Source: Botryllus schlosseri (taxonomy: Eukaryota > Chordata > Ascidiacea > Stolidobranchia > Styelidae). Taken from it: a DNA stretch of 24,985 nucleotides. Each line of letters starts with the position of its first letter. Within the stretch, counting starts at the first letter, position 1. The notes under the pieces are model-generated. The model had not been told where the DNA came from. It searched no databases and saw only the letters and a list, made by a program, of their open reading frames with translations. Where the stretch lies: assembly GCA_000444245.1 (NCBI GenBank), contig ATSW01006957.1, positions 1 to 24,985 of the forward strand. The letters are read 5' to 3'. A program made the translations under genes and the position numbers. This document shows positions 13,301-22,300 of the stretch, one piece after another.

Positions 13301-16300
13301 GTGTATAAACTATTATGACGGGATTTTCGCCAGAAGGATTTAATAGTTTGATCTGCATTGGTTCCGATGTGTTGAATTCTTCCACAGGCACTAGTAGCAT
13401 TACATCTTCTTCGTCGTCATCTGCGAATTTACAGGTTAATGCATTGAATGCATAAAAGCAGAAGGTGGAAATGCAGTTTTATATCTGTCTCCATCATCCA
13501 GATATTTGTGAGAGGTACAGACAAGTTCAATGAACCAGCACCAACATTTTCTTCTTAATACTAACTCAAAGTAAAGAGAACAATGGGTGGGAAACCGTTG
13601 CCAGAAATTTTTGAATCATATCTTTGATGTGACTAAACCTGGCGTCGTGCCCCCGGCCTACTGAACGAGGATCCCGACGCTCTACCACAAAGATATTACA
13701 CTCACTTTGTGACATTACAGAAAATAGCAAAGAGTGCTGTGCCAAAGGGGTCTGAAATAATAAGTATAGGAATTCCGAACCATACAGCTAAAGTAAAGTA
13801 TAACCTATATTAATGGCCAGTATGACATCCGCAAAAAATGTACATCGTACATTGAGTATGGACTCCATCTCACCGCAACCATCCTCTACTTCAAAATTCA
13901 ATAATATGTGCTGCAATACAGTGTGGTCTCACGAAATATTCTGGAGGTAAAAATAACATAAACGAAAGTGCGACTTGTCAAACGTAGATGTTTGAGACAT
14001 AGCAGCAGCATTGATGAAATAATTATAAGTATCATACCAGGATATTCAAAGATACATAAAAAGGCCTAATAGGTCAATATACACACTTCATTAAAATAAT
14101 AATGCAAAATATTGGAAGATATGCAGATGCAATTTGTTCAAAAGTATAGTAACACTCCTCAAACCTCCATTCCACGACTTGACTGTTTAACTGCGTTCAA
14201 GTTTGAGTAAAGCTTCAAGTATTGTCTCATGTTATTAGTACCTTCAACAAATTGTACAGTGAGATCTGGGTCATCAATTTCCTCTTGAGTTGGTGTTTGT
14301 GCAGCTGGATTTAGTATTACAGGGATATCTTCATTTAGGAGATCTTCTCCTTCTCGTACAACAGTGAATTCTAATTTGACATCCTTGTCAATACTTTGAT
14401 ATGTTCCATCCTGTACTTTGATCACTGCAAAATTCCAGGATTCAAAAATCTGATTTGGGGATTTAGTACATGATTTTACCTCGGTCAGGTGCAGGATCTT
14501 CTTTCAGGTAAACGGTAACCGTTATTTCTGGATCGTTCTTCGGATCCTTTAATGATATCGATACATTTTCAACAGTTTCCCCATCATTTATGTGAAGATT
14601 GACGGTGGATGGAATTTCTTCTTGTCCTGTTCAAAATGTGAGACATTATGAACGAGCAAGGAAAATTATGAATACTTGCCACAGAAATTTTTATGTTACT
14701 AATAATGAAAAAACGCTCACATTACTTGTAATCAGCGATAACGCCGTTGGAATGTTACAAAACAGAGAAAGAGATAAAACTAGGTTTCAAACCAGTAGCA
14801 ATATTGAAGCGTTTTCATAAAGAACTAACTGGCTTTCCTTCCAATGATGGTAAATATTGTTATAAGTCATCTCAATTCATACGGTACCCTTCATAGTACT
14901 AATGATACAAAATTATTTTCAATGAATTCAAGCGATTTTGATGATATGGAAGAATACCATTGAGGATATATCAAAGACTGCTTGCGTAAAATCAAAATCG
15001 GTGATCATTTGGTAGTAATAACAGAGATGAAATCTCAGGAGATCTACAGAATATCAGGTAGTAAAATCTCATAAAAATAGATAACTGTAATCAAGTATAG
15101 CGAAAAGTAAATTCTTTCTTCATATCCTCGCACCTGATGGAGTGTAAGTCAACTTCATCAGCTAACCTATATATCCAAAGGAAAAATGCAAAATGCTATT
15201 GGAGATACTCATTCACATGCAGATACTATTTTGACATGCCTTCTTCCAATAGCAGTTCCTGTACAATGGGCTCCGGAACTTCGTCAGGACTATCATTCAA
15301 TCTGTATGGTATGACTGTAACTTTCACGGGTAAGGCTTCAGTAATATCTCCTTTGCGGCCAGCAGTAATATTGACAGTGACCACGTCGTCGCCAATAGTA
15401 TATGCTACATCTTCAATGAACACTTCTGATTCTGTAATGATAATACGAATCGATTCACAAATTATTCATTTGTTTGCAATTGATGTATCCCTGCCTTCAG
15501 GTTGGTCCAAGATCTTCACTGTTGTTTCATTGAGTGTTCCAACTATGGGTCTGGAAATAACCTTTGGGTCTTCAGGCAACAAGAGTTGAACAGTGAATCT
15601 TTCAATTTCCTCAACATTGTCGTCATTTACAATAGGTATTGTGACTGTTTGAGTGGTTTCACCTGTGATGCAGAAGCAATAAAAGTCTCTCTTACAATGT
15701 TTGCTTCCAAACTTTGTTTTTTGCAACTGATTAAAATTAGTAATACGATAAAATATGACTCGACACCGATGTAAAATAATCAAAATAGTGTGATCAAAAT
15801 AGTTGCTAATAATACTCGAATCGTAATAGGAATGGCGAATTATAAGGAGGGTAAAAGCTACTGAAATTAGAAAACGATTGAAACCTTCACATTCCCATTG
15901 TTTTCACGTCCATTACGATTTTGATACATTAGCCGTTAGATCTATTACCTGGTTTGAACTCCACCATAGCTGGTGGCGCTGTCTCTCTTTCTGTAAAATC
16001 CTCAGGCGAGGTAGCCGATCCTGGTTTGGTAACGACATATATCTTCGTTTCCTCCAATAAATTACCGCTACGAAGCACATTAATAACGACTTCCTCATCT
16101 TCTTCCAAAACTGCATAGAGTTCTTTCACAAATTCCACAACCGTTTCTAAAATTTGGAAACAAATTATATGATAAGATATATATGGAGCTACAAGGATCA
16201 TTCCACATGAACAAATGACGCAATAGTACCCACCTTGCTAGTCCTGATTTGGTAATTCAAACAATTTTCCTTCCTCACACCATTTATTACATCTGTCACA

Positions 16301-19300
16301 TTATTTTATCAAAATACTAGTGTAGCAAGGCAAAACGATAATATTATATAAATTCCTTTCCCTATCAAAATCAAGGTAAACTAACAGCAAAAAAGTTANT
16401 TTNCTGTTGAGCTTTTATCATGATTGACCAATGACCATTGCTGTTGAATATCATATAGAAACTTTGCAACCAATGTAATTGGGTAACCAACAAGCCTATA
16501 ACTTCATTCCTACCATTTGTTTCTGGATCATCTTCATCAGTAATAGTGACAATGGCCTGATCTTTATCACCCAGTTTTATTGACGAGTCATCTTCATTGC
16601 TGGGATTTTTCAACATGACGATAAACGTTTCATCATCCTCGTCCGTGTCATCATCGATTATGGAAACGTCTACAGACTTCACATTTTCACCTTCATCAAA
16701 GAAAATACACTCATTAAGCTATCAACTTAACCTTGCGTGCTAAAGTAAGAAATGCTTTTGGCCTTGCTCTTCAAGCGCAATTATGAAACAGCTCCACACA
16801 ACAAAAAAAAGAAAATTTGTTTCACGGTGATATGGATACTTACATTGAGAGAATATATTTGCATGAATTTAGCCGGCGAGATGAAAGTAGAATAGGACAT
16901 TTACCTGGTTTGAATACCACACGAGATACCGATTCCTCAGGTTGCTCAACAAAATCTTCGCCATCCTTTGCATCATTTTCTTTGGTAACAAGTGTGACTG
17001 AGGAGGTTTGCGATAGATCACCCGTTCTCAGCACCGGAATGGAGACAATACCATCGGATTCCGCAACGGTATATTTATCTTCTTCCAACTGGATAACGGT
17101 ATCTGTAACGTGACGGATGAAATAAAACCGTTCATTGTATTTACAATTTTTACAACAGTGTTTACAATTATTTTATTCTTACCTTCTGGTTCGTCCAAGA
17201 TCTTCACTGTTGTTTCATTGATTTTTCCAACTATTGGTCTGGAAATGTCAGCAGAGTCTTCTGGTACCAAGAGTTGAACAGTGAAGCTTTCAGGTTCCTC
17301 GTCAATCTCATCATTTACAATAGGTATTGTTACTGTTTGTGTAGTCTCGCCTGCAGTACCAAAGCAAAATAATCAAGATGAGCGCACTCAAAGTCTCTCT
17401 TGTAGTAATCAATAAATGCTTTCCTAGTTCGGTCGGTTCTACAACTATATGATCTTAAACTTATGATACTTGACTCGTAATAGTAATATCGATTTATAAG
17501 GAGTATAAAGGCTACTTGAATGAAAAAATATTGAAGAGTTCACACTCACGTTGTTTCCATGTCAATTACGATTTTGATACATTGGTCATTAGAGCTATTA
17601 CCTGGTTTGAACTCCACTATAGCTGGTGGTGCCACCTCTCTTTCTGTAAAATCCTCAGGCGATGTAGCCGATCCTGGTTTGGTAACAACATAAATCTTCG
17701 TTTCCTCTGACAAGATGCCGCTACGAAGTACGTTAATGACAACTTCCTCATCTTCTTCCAAAACTGTGTAGACTTCTTTCTCAAATTCCACAACTGTTCC
17801 TGTTGTTATTATTTCAGAATAATTATGCTCATTAATTTAATTGGAGCCTGTAGTACAGGGGTCACCAACACGCGGCCCGCGGGTCGCATGCGGCCCGCGA
17901 GGTCATATTTTGCGGCCCGCGACCTGATTTGGAGAAATTTCGGAANAACGCTTANTAAAGCATTTTGAAATGCTGAAATTGATTTCAGTTTAAAGATATT
18001 GTTGTTGGTGTTCAGAGTAAGCCATTCTACTATGCCCAATATCACTATTCCTCACTATCTAATACGGCTTCGTATGGTAATATCATTCCAAGGAGGAAGA
18101 ATTTGCTGATATGAATGGGCGTATTGCCTTGACGTGCAATGGCCCGCCATTGCCGAGACTGATGCGCTTGAACAACGATTTCGGGCTCTCCAAAAGACCA
18201 TGCTTTACGAGGAGATAGTTTTCCAGCTAGTAGGCTACCGTGTCTAGCTAACCCCAACATCGATTCTTTAATCCAGGGGTGGCCAATCTGCGGCAGTAAA
18301 AGGAAAAGTATGCGGCCGTCGACACTTAATTCAATTAGGACTGTTGGCGGCCGTCAATATGCAAATTGAACTTGCGAATTGACTCCCTACTTAATGAGAG
18401 GTTTGACTTATTCTTGAAATATTATTCGCGCTAGGCGCGGTTCAATACGTGTTAATTTTCGATTTTAATATAGTAGTGTCCTTTGTAATCTGAGTCCCAC
18501 AGTACAGACGCAAACAGTAGAGGAACATGATGCATGCGCCCCATAAAGAAATACAATTTTTAATCGTGTTCTCCTCATCATGAATGAAATTTGTTTCTGG
18601 TAGGCCTGCATTTGGGCGAATCAAATAAGGCTATATCTCCACTATACCGACCAATCTGATGAAATGTCAAGAAATAATTGCATGCAACAAAGGGGATTAA
18701 TAAGAATTGGCACACAAAGATGCAGCACCGCATTATTAACTTCCCTAAGTTTTCGAATACACCCCCTGCATCAACCCTACCGGTGAATCTGATCACAGTG
18801 GCCGAGAAAGGATAAATATTTGATTGTAATATGTCAAACTATGCTAATATTTATTGACAAAATTCCCTAATGAAAGTGAAAAAATTCTCGCGCTCGGCGC
18901 GACTACAGAACTAATTCCTGTGGCTCTTCATAACATCACTACTCACGATTACGCAGGGCATAGTACACCGATATAAGTAAATAGATTAGTCCGGAGTATA
19001 CCGGTAATGGACATGAACAGTTTAACGTGGGTATTTGGCCTCATTTAGTTCATTATGCGGCCGCAAGCTACATGAGTAATCGAAATGCGGCCGTGAATAG
19101 TAAAAAGGTTGGTCACCCCTGTTATAGTTGCTACAGAGTGTTGTCAGGCATCGTGCGCAGCTCATAGTTCAAAATAGAATGAAATTGATGATCATGATAT
19201 TTTTTGTTGTATTTGTGTTTGTACAATAAAATATTATTTCTTTTGTGGTGAATATGCCCGTTGCCCATGTTAGAGAGCACAGAATTGTACTAATTGTACT

Positions 19301-22300
19301 AACGTAGAGTTATGAAACGTGGTTGTTAAACTGCGTTGCCTATTTTAATCTCGATATTGAAGTCTTGCGGCCCGCGGCCTCCAGGAATTTTGAAAAGTGG
19401 CCCGCGACCCATTTTGAGTTGGCGACCCCTGCTGTAGTAGATGGGTGGACAGACCTGATGCATGCTGGAGCAGCATATAGCAAAAGTGGGATTTAAAAGA
19501 GCCGCAGCGCAAAAAATCAAAAATATTCACTCAATGAACTGTACGATATTCAATAATGATTTTTGTTACTACAAGTACTACAAGTACTACAAGTCGCTAC
19601 CTGGGCTGCAACTTGTTTGAAATTAGGCTGATATGACCTCAAATGAGTGCAGCGCAGTTCATTCAAGTGTTGGTTGGTCAAAACTGAACAATACTTTCAT
19701 GTTACAGATTTCATCGCGGAATAAAATGACTCACAACAGTATGCTATACGGAAAATATAATTCAGGCAATACATGTTTTGTTTCACTCTAATGCTTCTGG
19801 GACTTCCGTTACTCAACTGTGGTCAAAGAATAAACTCTGCGAGTGTTGCTCGCTTTAGACTTCAATACAAATGTAAGCTTCATATGAACCATTGTTTACC
19901 CGGAATTCAATGTGACCTGTGCTATTGTGATTAGTTATCAAGTTCATTGTTGATATAGTGGCATATTAATGAAGTAATAAAGTAAGAGAATTTCCTGTGT
20001 ATTAGATATGGCCTATGGTTTTAGTCATTCAAAAAGCAGGTTTTGTGTTTTGAATTCCAAGCAACCTTTCACGGGCTGCACAAAATAGCTTCGCGGGCCA
20101 CATTTGGCCCGCGGACCGCACTTTGCCTTGGTCTGCTCAAGACAATAAGCAGGATATGCTGAGTTATGCAGCAACGATGTAAGGATTCTGGGCCAAGGAA
20201 TGCTTTTGATATAGTATTGAAAACTATAGTGAATCTCTTGACATAAATTGAGATATCTTATTTAACATGTCTGAAGTATCATTACCTGGCTTGTCATTTA
20301 TCAATACGACGGATTGATTTTTGTCGCCAACCTTTATCGGGATACTTGAGATACTATTCTTTGGATCATCCAAGTAAAGAATAAATTGCTCCACAACTTC
20401 ATCCTCTTCGTCGTTGGTGATTGCGATAGGTACTGTCATTTCTGATACATCTTTTGGCAGAAATACATATTTATTAAAATTTATTTCAAGATTTATTATC
20501 CAATGTTAACCAACTTGGCTCAAAAGTCACGATAGATTCTTCTGTATCTGGTTTTTCTTCAAAATCTTGCTTGGTTGCGGTATCGGGCCGAGTCAAAAGT
20601 CGTACAGTTGAAGTGGGAGATGTATCTCCCAGACGGACAAGTTTTACTAAAACTTCAGTGCCCTCAGTAGTTGTATATTTCGGATCTTTGATTTCCAGAG
20701 TCGTTCCTACAAATAGAACATTTATTTTTCAATCAAAAATTGTCAGTTGCAGTAGCAGAAATCAAAGTCACATCCGACAAGGATCTATAGTCAGAGGCAT
20801 ATACTGCCTTATGTTGAGTTTCGTTATACCTTACTTGAAGGCAAAGAAATTGCTTGGTGAAAAATTTTGGGTAATTTTAGGATTGTTTCAGCAGTATGTT
20901 GAGAGCAAATTGAAACAGATTTTATTTTGATCAAATAGAAATTATTTAGATTGTGACTTGGAAATTCTTCACTTGATTTTGCCATAACAACTACTATAGC
21001 ACACACCTTTTGGTTCCGAACTTTGTCCATCGGGCATAGCTATAAAAAATAACTATTAAGTACAAAAAATAGTCCATCAGTACAATTGTGTGAAATGAGA
21101 TACCTTCTTCAGAACAACAGTATCGCACTTCATAGTCTAAGCAATCTTCATTGTCTTGCAGATCATGCTCACAAACAAATCCAGAAGCGATATCTACTTT
21201 GCCTATTTGTCCGATGTGTTGAAAGTACTCTTTGCTCACAGCAGACCGTACCTAAAGTAATTTGCAGTACAAAGTCAGACTTGTTGTTGGGTAATTAAAA
21301 TGAAATTGACAACACCTGCATCCCTTCCGGTTTGGCACAAAGTTTCTGTGGATGGATTTGCAATACTGTTTCCAGCAACTCATTGTCCCCTCTCTCGTTA
21401 AATTTGTCAATATTGAACCATTCGGTCCATATCGAAGACTCTTGACATACTCCTATTACAGCTTGAAATATACAGGTAAAATTGCAGTTAGTCAAATTAA
21501 CATGAGAGTCCATTGACAGTTTGTTACTTTTCAAGCAGCATAGTTGCATCTCGTAGTCTTCACACATACGATCGCTTTGCTTGTTGTTTTCACATTTGAG
21601 TCCTTCATCTAGTGTTAGAGATACTATTTCTTTTGTCAGTAAATATGGAGTCTTTTCTTCAGCAGTACGGGCACGAATGGCAGATGGATTCCTACATGAT
21701 TTTCCTGTTATATTTGCAAAAGCATGTTTTTTTTATCTTTTTATGGAAACTTTAAACAGTATCAACAACCTTTCATGGCGCTGACGTAATGAGAAACAAG
21801 TTCAAAATCGCCATCTCTTGACGGATTGCCTAGATTAAACCATTCAGTCCAAAGCGATTCGCTGGAGCATTCACCGATAGTGTCGGCCGCTGGAATAGTA
21901 TTGAGAAAAAATTAGACGAACTTCAATCTGTAAAGATTTGTTGAAAATATGCTGCACATATACCCACACGTATTTTGAAGACTGTCTCTCATGGATGAAG
22001 AATAGTTATAACCTACTTACACAATAAAGGCACAACAATGCCACAAATTTTATAAAATTTCTTATTTACATGTGTATATGGCGATTCATCTTCTAAAATT
22101 TTTCCTCTTTTATAATTTATTGAGTGGAATGAAACATAATAAAAATAGAAATAATATGTAGATATGGTCACAATCTGGGTGCTATAGTCATGTTATCTAC
22201 AGCACCAATATTTCCATGTGGAATTATGCATTAACTATGAAACTTTATATCTTTTTTAACGCAAGACAAAATGTATTGAGCATACATATGCATCCGAGCA

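Noticed and set aside
13629-13690. Functional tRNA gene
   Set aside because: The 5' D-arm side is incomplete and the B box has lost its TTC core.
15137-15589. 150-residue plus-strand open frame, the longest but one in the window
   Set aside because: It is antisense to Calx-beta exons of modules 4 and 5, which have splice sites, phase and paralogues in support.
18045-18260. Possible transposase fragment in the outer hAT element
   Set aside because: No hAT dimerisation or BED-type motif could be recognised in either strand; kept only as non-coding element sequence.
546-20706. Orthologue of ADGRV1 (VLGR1) or FRAS1/FREM
   Set aside because: No EAR/pentraxin, CSPG or seven-helix segments are visible, and EGF plus WxxW domains in front of the array do not fit either family as I know it.
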